This document shows positions 28,449 through 37,034 of a DNA stretch of 64,000 nucleotides, piece after piece; position 1 is the stretch's first letter, and the number at the start of each line of letters is the position of its first letter. Source of the stretch: Nocardia araoensis NBRC 100135 (lineage in GTDB: Bacteria > Actinomycetota > Actinomycetes > Mycobacteriales > Mycobacteriaceae); contig NZ_BAFR01000113.1 of NCBI RefSeq assembly GCF_000308435.1, forward strand, positions 1 through 64,000, given 5' to 3'. The notes below the pieces were generated by a model that was not told the DNA's origin, ran no database searches, and saw only the letters and a program-made list of their open reading frames with translations. The position numbers and the translations under genes are program-made.

Positions 28449-29076
28449 GGACGGGTTCATCGGCCGGATCGAGTGGGCGGTGGCCGGACGCGCGCTACCC
28501 GGTCAACAGGTCTCCGGTGACCGCGGCGTCGTCCTGGACGCCGGTGGCGGCACCGTCCTGTTCGCGGTCCTCGACGGGCTCGGGCACGGCGCCGCCGCGG
28601 CGGACGCGGCAGATCGCGCCGCGCGGGTGCTGTCGGAGAACCGCGCGGAACCGCTGGACGTGCTGATGGTGCTGTGCCATCGGGCGATGGCCGACACGCG
28701 AGGTGCGGCGATCTCACTGGCTCTGTTCGACGAGGGCGACACGGTGCGCTGGCTCGGCGTCGGCAATGTCGAATCCCAGGTGCTGACCGCGGGCCCCGCG
28801 GGCAGCCCGAAGGTACACGCCACCGTTCTGCTGACCGCGGGCATCGTCGGCTACCGCCTTCCGGCCAATCTCCAGCCGCAGTCGGTCGCGGTCCGTCCCG
28901 GTGACCTGCTGCTGATGTCCACCGACGGCATCGTCACCGAATCCACCTCCGCCATCGACCTTTCCAAGTCCACCGCCGACATCACCGCCGAGATGCTCGC
29001 CCGGCACGCCAAGGACACCGACGACGCGCTGGTGCTCGCGGCGCGGCACCGCGGTGCGGGAGGGGCGGCCAAATGA
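28441..29076 (+). CDS. rsbX: RsbX-type PP2C phosphatase
   Basis: 211 residues from GTG. GVVLDAGGGTVLFAVLDGLGHG holds the metal-binding aspartate of the PP2C/SpoIIE fold (FAVLDGLGHG), and LLLMSTDGIVTE is the second aspartate motif. It is a single domain with no sensor or N-terminal RsbT-binding part, so RsbX (which dephosphorylates RsbR and RsbS to reset the stressosome) fits better than RsbU. It overlaps the genes on both sides by a few bases (8 with rsbT, 4 with the next gene). Confidence 0.85.
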   Translation: MREDGFIGRIEWAVAGRALPGQQVSGDRGVVLDAGGGTVLFAVLDGLGHGAAAADAADRAARVLSENRAEPLDVLMVLCHRAMADTRGAAISLALFDEGDTVRWLGVGNVESQVLTAGPAGSPKVHATVLLTAGIVGYRLPANLQPQSVAVRPGDLLLMSTDGIVTESTSAIDLSKSTADITAEMLARHAKDTDDALVLAARHRGAGGAAK

Positions 29077-31364
29077 GCGCCCTGCTGGCCGACTTCCTGG
29101 ACGACTACGGCGATGCGCTACGGCGGCACATGGATTCGCCCACCCAGGCCGGCCTCGCCGAGGGGTACGAGCTGGGCAGGCGCGCCCTGGTCGAAGGCAT
29201 CAGCCTGCTCGACCTCACGGAGAATCACTTCCGCGTGGTCCAGGACGTGGAGGAACAGCGACAGAAGCAGGCCGCCGCCGAGGGCGGCGAACCCGCGGCG
29301 CGCCTCCCGGAGACCGCGCTGGAATTCCTGTTGCAGACCCTCGTTCCGCTGGACATCGCCACCCGCGGTTATCTCGACGGCACCCGCCGCTACGAGCAGC
29401 AGCGTTCCCGCGCCGACGATCTCGCCGGACGCGACGCGTTCCGCACCGCGCTGGTGGAATCGTTGCAGGACGGCTTCTTCGTCGCCGACGCGCAGGGCAC
29501 GATCATCGAGGTCAACACCGCCTTCGGCGCCCTGACCGGCTACGGCGCCTCGGGTGTCCCCTATCCGCTGCCACATCCGTGGTCGAGCCCGGAGGGTCCG
29601 CGCTATCCCGACCTCGGTACCGAGGCACAGCGCTTCGTCATCCCGATCCGGCACCGCGACGGGCGCAACGTGTGGCTCGCGGTGAGCACCAGCGCCTTGA
29701 TCAAGCCGGAGGACAACGAGCGGATCTTCGTCGGCACACTGCGCGACATCACCGCCGAACACGACGCGCAGGCGCGCGACCAGGCGGCGTCCCGGCTGGC
29801 CACCGCGGTCGGCGCGGCCACCAGTGTGGTCGAAGTGCTCGCCGTCGGGCTCGACGAGTTGCGCCGCACGGTGGGCGCGGAAACCGCGGTGGTGGCGGTG
29901 TGGCCCAGCCGCACCGCGGCGCCGGAGGTGTACATCTCCGGCACCGGCGCCGACCGCACGTCGCACAACGGAGCGGAGTCCCTCGACGACGGGTCGCGCG
30001 CCCTGCTGGATCGAGCCAGACGCAGGCCGCCGCGCAGCCTGCTGGCCATCCCGGACGGAGCCGAGAGTTCCGAGGGCATCGTCGCTCCGCTCGGCGAGAC
30101 CGGCGACGCGGCGGTGTGGTTGCGCTTCGCCGCGCCCCGGGCGATCAGCGCCGCGGACTGGACGCTGTTCTCCTTGCTGATCGGCCATCTCAGTCTCGCC
30201 GTGCAGCGGGCGCGCAACTTCGACCAGGCCCGCGCCACCTCGCTGACCCTCCAGCGCGCCATGCTCGGCCCGATCGAACTGCCGCCGCGTTTCTCGGTGC
30301 ACTACGAGCCCGCGCTGCCGCCGCTGGAGATCGGCGGCGACTGGTACGACGTGGTGCCGCTGCGCGACGGCACCATCGGCGTGGTGGTCGGCGACTGCGT
30401 CGGCCGTGGCCTGTCCGCCGCGGTCGTGATGGGCCAGTTGCGCACCGCCGCCCGTGCGCTGCTGCTGCGCGGCGCGGGACCGGCGCAGTTGCTCGCCGAA
30501 CTCGACACCGTCGCCGCACGGATCCCCGGCGCCATGTGCACCACCGTCTGCGCCGCCGTGCTGGACCCGGTACGCGGCCTGGTCCGCTACAGCAGCGCCG
30601 GTCACATGCCACCGATCCTCGCCGACGTCGCCAGGACCGGCCGCCTGCTGGAGGGCGGGCGCTCGGTGCCGCTGGCGACCTTCGATCCGCCGCGCCGACC
30701 GGAGGCGACCACGGCGCTGACACCGGGCTCCACCCTGGTGCTGTTCACCGACGGTTTGGTCGAACAGCGCGGCGTCGACATCGACGAGGGGTTCGCCAAG
30801 ATCGCCGCGGTGCTCGCCGACACCTCGGGACGGTTGCCACGCGAAGTGGCCGACGCGGTGTTGTCGGCCCTGCGGCCGTCGATGGGTTACGACGACGACG
30901 TCGCCATGGTGGTCTACCGCCAGCCGCCCGCGCCGCTGCGGCTGGACGTGCCCGCTCGCGCGGACGAGCTCGCGGTGCTGCGGCGCACGCTGAAGGGTTG
31001 GCTGGCCGCCGCGGCGGTGCCGCACGACCTGGCCGCCGATCTGGTCGCCGCGGCCAACGAGGCGTGTAGCAACAGCATCGAGCACGCCTATCGCAACGCC
31101 GACACCGGTCGGGTCCGGATGTCGGCCACCTGCGATATCGACACCGTCGTCATCGTGGTCAACGACACCGGCGACTGGAAGCCACGGGCATCCGATCCCG
31201 GGTATCGCGGCCGCGGCATCGACATGATGCGCGCGCTGACCGAGGAACTCGACATCGACCACTCGGAATCCGGCACGACCGTGCGCATGTCGGTGACGCT
31301 GCCCGCGATCACCTTCCCCGTGGCCAATCCGTTGCGCGGGACGAACCGCCGCGTTTCCGGCTGA
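29073..31364 (+). CDS. Multidomain PAS-GAF-PP2C-HATPase stress regulator
   Basis: 763 residues starting with an ATGA overlap on the phosphatase gene. Order read from sequence: an N-terminal helical RsbU/RsbRD-like region (1-110), a PAS domain (about 125-225: FRTALVESLQDGFFVADAQG, ending RDITAEHD), a GAF-like domain (240-375), a SpoIIE/PP2C phosphatase (380-610: ALPPLEIGGDWYDVVPLRDG and LVLFTDGLVEQRG), and an RsbW-type HATPase (620-750: AANEACSNSIEHAY and GRGIDMMRAL). It should sense a signal, dephosphorylate an anti-anti-sigma factor and hold an anti-sigma kinase in one chain. Neither a sigma factor nor a free anti-anti-sigma gene is in the window. The 3' end overlaps the next, convergent gene by 56 bases. 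Confidence 0.88.
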   Translation: MSALLADFLDDYGDALRRHMDSPTQAGLAEGYELGRRALVEGISLLDLTENHFRVVQDVEEQRQKQAAAEGGEPAARLPETALEFLLQTLVPLDIATRGYLDGTRRYEQQRSRADDLAGRDAFRTALVESLQDGFFVADAQGTIIEVNTAFGALTGYGASGVPYPLPHPWSSPEGPRYPDLGTEAQRFVIPIRHRDGRNVWLAVSTSALIKPEDNERIFVGTLRDITAEHDAQARDQAASRLATAVGAATSVVEVLAVGLDELRRTVGAETAVVAVWPSRTAAPEVYISGTGADRTSHNGAESLDDGSRALLDRARRRPPRSLLAIPDGAESSEGIVAPLGETGDAAVWLRFAAPRAISAADWTLFSLLIGHLSLAVQRARNFDQARATSLTLQRAMLGPIELPPRFSVHYEPALPPLEIGGDWYDVVPLRDGTIGVVVGDCVGRGLSAAVVMGQLRTAARALLLRGAGPAQLLAELDTVAARIPGAMCTTVCAAVLDPVRGLVRYSSAGHMPPILADVARTGRLLEGGRSVPLATFDPPRRPEATTALTPGSTLVLFTDGLVEQRGVDIDEGFAKIAAVLADTSGRLPREVADAVLSALRPSMGYDDDVAMVVYRQPPAPLRLDVPARADELAVLRRTLKGWLAAAAVPHDLAADLVAAANEACSNSIEHAYRNADTGRVRMSATCDIDTVVIVVNDTGDWKPRASDPGYRGRGIDMMRALTEELDIDHSESGTTVRMSVTLPAITFPVANPLRGTNRRVSG

Positions 31365-32373
31365 CGATTCGCCCGGCGGTGAGCGGAGCGGCGGGCTGGA
31401 CTCCGTAGATCCGGAATTGCATGCCGCGATACGGCATACCCGATTCCGCCCATTCGCTGACGATCATGCAGAATGCGCCGTCGAACCTGCTGTCCGGGTG
31501 GACATAGCAGCCATAGAGACGCGGCACGATATCCGGACCGCCGGGCGCCCAGAACGACCCTTTCACCGGACGATAGGTCCACGCTGCGCGCCAGTTGTCG
31601 GTGATCCTCGCCGCCACCTTGACGAAGGCTCCGTAGGCACCGGCGTCGAACCCCGACATCACCCAATTGCCTTGGATGCGCCGCAGTCCGATCTCGCCGA
31701 GTCTCGTGCCGTCGGCCAGGATGCCGAAACGCGGATCGCTGCCCGGATCCCGGCCCCAGCCCCAATCCTGTCCGTTCCAACCCCACCCTTGCCAGGCCGC
31801 CGGGTCGACGAGCGCGGCATGGCTCTCGCGTACTCGCCACAGCAGCATGTTCTTGTTCCGGGCCAGCCCGCCGGTGGAGATGATGTAGACATAGCCGTCG
31901 CCGCCGCGTTCCCAGGAGATCATCGTGCGTTTTCCGCCGTAGGCGCTGGTCGACCACCGAACAGCGGTATCGGTCCAGCTCTCTCCGTTGTCGTCGGAAT
32001 AACGGATCTCGCACCACCGCTCGTTCGCCAATCCTTGGGTGACCATCACCCACAGATAGATCCGGCTGCCGATCGTGATGGCGTCGCAGGGCAGAACCGT
32101 GGAGTACTCCGGATTGTCGTGTACGTAGTCCCACAGTTGCCGGGCCTCCCGCGCCGCGGACCGGAATTCGATCGGTCGGTACATGTCGTGGGTGCCGCTG
32201 CGCAACAGCATCGGCGAACGCCAATTCGGGCCGCCCACCGCGGGTTCCGCTCCGGCGAACGTGTCGCCGAGCAGGTATCCGATCTCACCGCTCGGCATGC
32301 GGAACGGGATGAAGAGATCCGAGCCGCCGATATCGGCCATCGGCAGCGGGTTCAGGTCCTTGATCTTGGGCAT
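31309..32373 (-). CDS. DUF4185 domain protein
   Basis: 354 residues. FIPFRMPSGEIGYLLGDTF, RSPMLLRSGT, SDDNGESWTDT and VVP-like blades with YSDDNGESW (an Asp-box-like motif) fit DUF4185, a beta-propeller related to sialidase and glycosidase folds found in actinobacteria and some phages. No signal peptide is visible at this start, although the family is often exported. A WGWNGQDWGWG stretch lies near residue 200. Substrate unknown; glycan binding or cleavage is an inference from the fold. It converges on and overlaps the stress regulator; no partners are adjacent. Confidence 0.8.
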   Translation of the reverse strand: MPKIKDLNPLPMADIGGSDLFIPFRMPSGEIGYLLGDTFAGAEPAVGGPNWRSPMLLRSGTHDMYRPIEFRSAAREARQLWDYVHDNPEYSTVLPCDAITIGSRIYLWVMVTQGLANERWCEIRYSDDNGESWTDTAVRWSTSAYGGKRTMISWERGGDGYVYIISTGGLARNKNMLLWRVRESHAALVDPAAWQGWGWNGQDWGWGRDPGSDPRFGILADGTRLGEIGLRRIQGNWVMSGFDAGAYGAFVKVAARITDNWRAAWTYRPVKGSFWAPGGPDIVPRLYGCYVHPDSRFDGAFCMIVSEWAESGMPYRGMQFRIYGVQPAAPLTAGRIVSRKRGGSSRATDWPRGR

Positions 32374-32740
32374 CGCCGGATCCTGTCGATTCTCGGAGCG
32401 TCGCTGATAGATCGGCTCGTAGGGTCACCGCGAGGTGTGCACGGGCTGTCCATCAGTATCGGCCGCCGATGGCTGCGACGTTGCTGATTCGGGCCGACAG
32501 GTGCGCGCGAGAATGCGGAAACCGACTGTGCAGCTTGTGTTTCGGCAGCTCGATTCGGTGTGGCCCGTCCGATTCCGGTGGCGGAAAGTCCGTTTCCGAT
32601 GCCGCTTCCGATGTGCACGGTGTTCGCCAGTGGCTGGGAACCGCGACTCCGCGCCAACGCGATCCCGGCGTACCGCGCTCCGAAAGGTGATCGCCGAATT
32701 CGCTGCTCGACAGCCGGGCCGTCACCGATCCGGGCGCCGT

Positions 32741-32766
32741 GTTTGGGCGGTCGCGCAGCGGGGTAA
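32741..32766 (+). promoter_or_regulatory. SigF/SigB-type promoter of the AI-2E family gene
   Basis: GTTT (32741-32744), 16 bases, then GGGTAA (32761-32766), about 50 bases before the ATG at 32817. It fits the actinobacterial stress-sigma consensus except for the last base and the first G of GGTTT. Confidence 0.5.
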
Positions 32767-32816
32767 GCCGCGCACGGCTATCCCGGACCAGCTCACCCAG
32801 CGATCGGACGGAAGGC

Positions 32817-34019
32817 ATGTCCGAAACAGACACTCCCGACGAGGAACATCCCGCCCGCGATTCCGCGGACACCGGACACAGCGGCGACATCGCCCAACCC
32901 CACGGCACCGACGAAGCCGGTCCGATCGTCGCCGCCGAGGCCGAAGCCGCCCGGGCACGCAGCGCGGCGTTCCCACTGGGCCGGCCCGGGCGCCCCTTCG
33001 ATCGGCGCTCGCCGTTCATGGTCGGGCTGACCGGAGCCGCCGGTGTCGCGGTGACCTATGCCGCCATTCGCACCGTGCTCGCCGCAGGGCAGACGCTGAT
33101 CCTCATCCTGGTGGCGTTGTTCCTGGCCATCGGGATGGAACCGCTGGTGTCCCGGCTGGTCCGGCCTCGCTTCCCGCGCTGGGCCGCCGTGACGACCGTC
33201 TACGTGGTCGGGCTCGGCCTGTTCGCCGGATTTCTCGCCGCGGCGATACCACCGCTGATCACGCAGGGTGACGCACTCGCGCACAACGCGCCCCACTACG
33301 TCACCCATCTCGCCGACCGCTATCCCTACATCGGCACGCTCGACCAGCGTTTCCACCTACAAGACCGGCTGCGGCGAACGCTCGAATCGGACTCTTCCGG
33401 CGTTACCACCGGGGTACTGGACGCCGGACGCGCGGTGTTCTCGATCGTCAGCAGCACGGTCATCGTCGCGGTGCTGACCGCCTACTTCATGGCGAACTTC
33501 ACCCGGGTGCGCGCTTCGGTGTACCGGCTCTTCCCCAGCTCGCGCCGTCCCCGCGCGATACTGATCGGCGACGAGATCTTCGCCAAGGTCGGCGGCTATA
33601 TTCTGGGCAACCTGGTCATCTCGCTGATCACCGCCGTGCTGACCGGTATCTGGCTGCTCATCTTCGATGTGCCGTATCCGCTGCTGCTGGCCGTGCTGGT
33701 GGCGGTGCTCGACCTGATCCCGATCGTCGGTTCGACGGTGGCCGGGGTGATCGTCGCGCTCGTCGCGTTGACCGTCTCCCTGCCGGTCGCGGTGGCGACC
33801 GTCGCGTTCTTCATCGCGCTGCGCCTGGTCGAGGACTACGTTCTTGTGCCACGCATCATCGGCCGCGCGGTGCGCGTACCCGCGCTCGTGACCGTGGTGG
33901 CGGTGCTGCTCGGCGGCGCGCTGCTCGGGATCATCGGTGCGTTGCTGGCCATACCCGTGGCCGCGGCCGTCCTGCTGATCATGCGCGAGACCGTCCTCCC
34001 CTCGCTCGACGAGCGATGA
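32817..34019 (+). CDS. AI-2E family transporter (membrane permease)
   Basis: 400 residues from ATG 32817, with GGAAGG directly upstream; the earlier in-frame start at 32739 would overlap the promoter. A 60-residue acidic N-terminus precedes a pair of membrane helices (VGLTGAAGVAVTYAAIRTVL, LILILVALFLAIGMEPLVSRL). A periplasm-side helical region and five or so more spans follow, with the family signature IGDEIFAKVGGYILGNL and LDLIPIVGSTVAG. The name comes from TqsA; most members export small molecules or ions by an unknown mechanism. A stress-sigma promoter suggests induction together with the stressosome operon 1.5 kb upstream. Confidence 0.88.
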   Translation: MSETDTPDEEHPARDSADTGHSGDIAQPHGTDEAGPIVAAEAEAARARSAAFPLGRPGRPFDRRSPFMVGLTGAAGVAVTYAAIRTVLAAGQTLILILVALFLAIGMEPLVSRLVRPRFPRWAAVTTVYVVGLGLFAGFLAAAIPPLITQGDALAHNAPHYVTHLADRYPYIGTLDQRFHLQDRLRRTLESDSSGVTTGVLDAGRAVFSIVSSTVIVAVLTAYFMANFTRVRASVYRLFPSSRRPRAILIGDEIFAKVGGYILGNLVISLITAVLTGIWLLIFDVPYPLLLAVLVAVLDLIPIVGSTVAGVIVALVALTVSLPVAVATVAFFIALRLVEDYVLVPRIIGRAVRVPALVTVVAVLLGGALLGIIGALLAIPVAAAVLLIMRETVLPSLDER

Positions 34020-34062
34020 CCGAGGCCGAGTTCTGCCGCGTCGCGTTCCCGGTGGGTCGCCC

Positions 34063-35073
34063 TCACCGCGCCCGGCGAAGCATCCGGATGACGGCGCTGT
34101 CGATGATCGCCCGCTCCGCGTCGGCGCCATCGGCCCGGTTCGCGCGCCGCAGTGCCGTGGCGATGGTCGTTCCGTTCTCGAAGGCGGTCACCACCCGTGG
34201 ATCGACGTAGGACGCCTGAGCGACGGCAGGGGTGTTGCCGAGTGCGGCGGCGACCTCGTCCATCACCTCCCGTACCGCGCGTTTGCGCGCACGGTGGTTC
34301 GACGGCCGTTCGATCGCACCGAGGGCGGCCGCGGCCAGAACGGTCGCCTGCCAGGTGCGCAGGTCTTTGACGCTGCACTCGCAGGCGGCGAGTTCCTGGA
34401 AACGCGCGTTGATGTCGTCGGCGCGCAGTTCGCCGTAGCGGTCGCCGTCCCGGTACACCAAGAGCCGATCGGATTCCGCCCTGCAGCGTTGCAGCGAGCG
34501 AACCGCACCGGCCAGCAGTGGGTCTCGGACGCTCACGCGTCGCCGGATACCACCCTTGGCGCGATAGTCGAAATGCATCTGCTCCCCTGACACCCGAACC
34601 TGCGACCGCAGCAGCGTCGCGACCCCCCGAGTGCCGTTCTCCTCGGCATACTCCTCGCCCCCGACCCGGAACACTCCGCGATCCACCAGATCGATGGCGA
34701 CCGCTTCCACCCGCCGCCGAACCAGACCGCGCAAGGCGAGATCCTCCCGGACTTGCGCGCGGACCTCCGGCAGACGCCCGGCCAGTGCCAGGACCCGGTC
34801 GAACTTCTCCTCGTCTCGCTCCTTGCGCCACTGCTCGTGGTAGAGATACTGACGCCGGCCCGCGGCATCGACGCCAACCGCTTGGATGTGACCGTTCGCG
34901 TGCGGGCAGATCCAGACCTTGCGCCAGGCCGGCGGGATCGCCAACCCGCGAATGCGCTCCAGGGTCGCGTCGTCCCGCACCGGTTCGCCGTGCACGGTGC
35001 GATAGCCGAATCCGCGTCCGCGCCGGACGCGTTGGAGTCCGCCGTCATACGGTCGGCTACGGCGCAATCGCAT
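34063..35073 (-). CDS. DNA topoisomerase IB
   Basis: 336 residues from ATG 35073 with AGGTGA upstream; the frame is open 31 codons further but without conserved content. Type IB signatures: IPPAWRKVWICPHANGHIQA and GRRQYLYHEQWRKERDEEKF at the N-terminus, RVGGEEYAEENGTRGVATLL, the KGGIRR lysine strand, VKDLRTWQATV with the catalytic R and W, and the nucleophile Y289 in ASYVDPRV. It relaxes supercoils of both signs without ATP. Bacterial members are close to poxvirus topoisomerase and are common in Nocardia and mycobacteria as accessory enzymes. The catalytic set looks complete. Confidence 0.95.
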   Translation of the reverse strand: MRLRRSRPYDGGLQRVRRGRGFGYRTVHGEPVRDDATLERIRGLAIPPAWRKVWICPHANGHIQAVGVDAAGRRQYLYHEQWRKERDEEKFDRVLALAGRLPEVRAQVREDLALRGLVRRRVEAVAIDLVDRGVFRVGGEEYAEENGTRGVATLLRSQVRVSGEQMHFDYRAKGGIRRRVSVRDPLLAGAVRSLQRCRAESDRLLVYRDGDRYGELRADDINARFQELAACECSVKDLRTWQATVLAAAALGAIERPSNHRARKRAVREVMDEVAAALGNTPAVAQASYVDPRVVTAFENGTTIATALRRANRADGADAERAIIDSAVIRMLRRAR

Positions 35074-35186
35074 ACTCACATCACCTAGCTGCCCTGTCCT
35101 GGACAGGCCAAACAGCTCGAGGCGCCAGGTCCCGGCAGGACGACCTGGCGCGGCGCGTATTCGCAAGATCCGTCCGGGCCGGAGAG

Positions 35187-35897
35187 CTACGGGGTCGGCG
35201 GAACGAAGGGTTGATTGACCGTGGTGAAGTACTGCACCAGGGCGGCGACGGCGATCGGCGCGGTGACGAAGAGCTGCCCGGCGAGTGTGCCCAGAGCTCC
35301 CACTGCCAGAATGCCGCCCAGACAGCCGACGGCGGCGGCCGGGATGAACGGGCCGAACATGCCGACGATCGTCGCGGCCGCGACGGTCGCGCCCGCGATG
35401 CCGCCGAGCACGCAGCCCACCAGGCCGCCACCGAGGCCGCCGACGACGGTGCCGATCGCGGCGCCCGTCGCGATAGTGTCCTTCAGCCGGGTGAACGCCG
35501 CGACCTCACGCTCGTAGGGCGTCCGCCACCGCGCCGAGTCCTCGAAGGGAAGGGCGACCGGGCGGTACTGCGCGTGCTCGAGGTCGAACAACGGTGTGAG
35601 CGTGGCGGTCCGGCCGCCGATGTCGGCCGCGATCGGGAAGACGAGGTCGTCGACACGGAATTCCAGCGGTGTGCCCGCGAGTACGGTGCCGTCGTCCGCC
35701 GCGATCGCGAACACGCCGTTCTCGGCCCGCAACGAGCCGGAATCGATCTGGACGACCACGCTCTCGGCCGAGGTGGTGGCGGTGTAAGCGACGACCTGCC
35801 CAGCGTCTTCCCGCGGCGCGGCGCCCGCGTTCGTGACCGAGCCGCAGGCGAGCGCGACGGAGAGCGTCGATATCGTGGCGATCTTGCGCAGAACCAT
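35187..35897 (-). CDS. Secreted hypothetical protein with a glycine-zipper membrane region
   Basis: 236 residues with a signal peptide (KIATISTLSVALACGSVTNAGA, cleavage near residue 27). The mature part has a beta-rich domain (28-105: VAYTATTSAESVVVQIDSGS) and then a Gly/Ala-rich hydrophobic half (145-215) with GGLGGGLVGCVLGGIAG, a glycine-zipper pattern that could span a membrane. I recall this layout as common in Nocardia, with no known function. It starts five bases after a tiny gene that has its own strong Shine-Dalgarno sequence, so the two should be co-transcribed. Confidence 0.75.
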   Translation of the reverse strand: MVLRKIATISTLSVALACGSVTNAGAAPREDAGQVVAYTATTSAESVVVQIDSGSLRAENGVFAIAADDGTVLAGTPLEFRVDDLVFPIAADIGGRTATLTPLFDLEHAQYRPVALPFEDSARWRTPYEREVAAFTRLKDTIATGAAIGTVVGGLGGGLVGCVLGGIAGATVAAATIVGMFGPFIPAAAVGCLGGILAVGALGTLAGQLFVTAPIAVAALVQYFTTVNQPFVPPTP

Positions 35898-35902
35898 GTC
35901 CG

Positions 35903-36028
35903 TCAGTCCTGCTTCACCGTGCCCAGTACGGCCCCGCTGTTCGCATCGACCGTCACTTCGTGTTCGACGGCGGTCGCCGCGAGCAGCCCGCGCCGGCCGG
36001 GAAGTGCACGGCCAACAGTGGCCTTCAT
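35903..36028 (-). CDS. 41-residue protein resembling the C-terminus of a PepSY domain
   Basis: ATG 36028 has a near-perfect Shine-Dalgarno sequence, GGAGG, nine bases upstream. The product ends VEHEVTVDANSGAVLGTVKQD, the usual last strand of a PepSY domain (EVxVDAxTGxVLxxxxD), preceded by a basic segment with no signal peptide. A PepSY domain needs about 60 residues, so this is either a shortened gene that is still translated or a leader cistron for the secreted protein gene that follows five bases later. Tandem hexamer repeats upstream suggest control by an OmpR-type regulator. No PepSY activity should be assumed. Confidence 0.55.
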   Translation of the reverse strand: MKATVGRALPGRRGLLAATAVEHEVTVDANSGAVLGTVKQD

Positions 36029-36088
36029 GATGAAACCTCCTGCAAGAGTCGTGATCTCGAAGATGAAGATCACCTTCGCAGGACGTGG

Positions 36089-36115
36089 CTTAAGGCAGCC
36101 TGAAGTCACCTGAAA
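36089..36115 (-). promoter_or_regulatory. Tandem direct repeats, candidate OmpR/PhoB-type operator
   Basis: Read on the plus strand, CTTAAG (36089-36094), CTGAAG (36100-36105) and CTGAAA (36110-36115) are spaced 11 and 10 bases apart, one helix turn each. Direct hexamers at this spacing are typical of OmpR-family response regulators. The site is 60-90 bases upstream of the 41-residue gene. No two-component genes are in the window. Confidence 0.5.
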
Positions 36116-36441
36116 ATCGTTTCAGGAACCCGTTTTCGCTGTCATTGTCGGGACGACGGCGTTAAGGTCGGTCACGGGTCGGGGTTTCCGGGGGTTTTCG
36201 CATCGTCTCCGTCGGTCGGTCCCGACGCTGCCCGCGTCGGCTGCGCAGCCGACGCCGAGGCGCGAGGGTGGGTGCGCTCGATCCCCTCCGAATGCACCCA
36301 CCTTTCCCGATCGCCTTCGCGATGTGCTCAGCCTGCGTCGAGCCCGATATGCCGGGCGAGCACGGCGAGTTGGCTGCCGCTCGGCGACGCGGTCGCGGTC
36401 TACGAGCGCGTCATGCTTCCCCGTGGTTTCGACGCCATCGA
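36110..36441. other. Gene-free stretch with a 22-bp perfect palindrome
   Basis: No convincing gene. At 36234-36255 GCGTCGGCTGC is followed directly by its reverse complement, a perfect 22-bp palindrome able to form a strong hairpin. It lies downstream of the decayed oxidoreductase on the minus strand and could end transcription there, though no T-tract follows. Minus-strand frames around 36330-36420 show short protein-like stretches that may be further decay products. Confidence 0.4.
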
Positions 36442-37034
36442 TCAGTCGTTGTGGATGGCCGGACAGCAGCACACTTCCTCCACCCCGGTGCCGAAGCGGG
36501 TCCGGATCTGTGCCGCGCACTCTTCCGGTGTGCCTGCCACCCCGATGGTGCGCACCATCTCGTCGGTGACCAACGCCCGCATATCGGCGAAGCCGCCCGT
36601 CTTGGACAGCGCGTTGAGCCTGGGCTGCAGCGCCTCCCATCCCTCGGCTTCGAGCACCGGACGATACGCGGGCGTGGACCCGTAGAACGCGATCAACGAG
36701 CCCGCCCCCCATCGCGGCGGCCAGAGCTTCTTCGGTGCGCCCGACCGACCATGACCTGAGCGATCACGGGGAATTCGGCCGCGGTCCGAGCGGACCGGCG
36801 CAGGCCCTCGGCGATGGCGGGCAGGGTGCGCTCGGTGAAATGACGCGCGCTGTTGAACGGCATCACCAGCAGCCCGTCGGCGACCTCGGCGGCCTTGCGG
36901 GTCATCACCGGTCCGAGCGCGCCCATCAGCACCGGCGGCGCCCCGAACGGGTTCGGCCCGGGATCGAAGGTGGGCGGCATCAACAGCAATCCGTGCATGT
37001 GTCCAGTCCGGCGGAATCGCCCCGGTGACGTCAC
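36442..37034 (-). pseudogene. Decayed LLM-class F420-dependent oxidoreductase
   Basis: Only the second half of an LLM (luciferase-like) oxidoreductase remains, spread over three frames. Frame one (from 37034) reads VLMGALGPVMTRKAAEVADG and HFTERTLPAIAEGLRRSAR to VIAQVMVG. Near 36745-36755 the meaning moves to another frame (RTEEALAAAMGGG), and near 36700-36712, at a run of six C, to a third (GSLIAFYGSTPAYRPVLEAEG, GTPEECAAQIRTRFG, stop at 36442). The first 150 or so residues of the family are missing. One shift is in a homopolymer and could be a sequencing error, but truncation plus a second shift argue for a true pseudogene. A GTGA overlaps the stop of the preceding gene. Confidence 0.8.

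Noticed and set aside
32739..32816. The longer start of the AI-2E family gene
   Set aside because: It would begin inside the SigF-like promoter; ATG 32817 has a ribosome site and gives the usual N-terminus.
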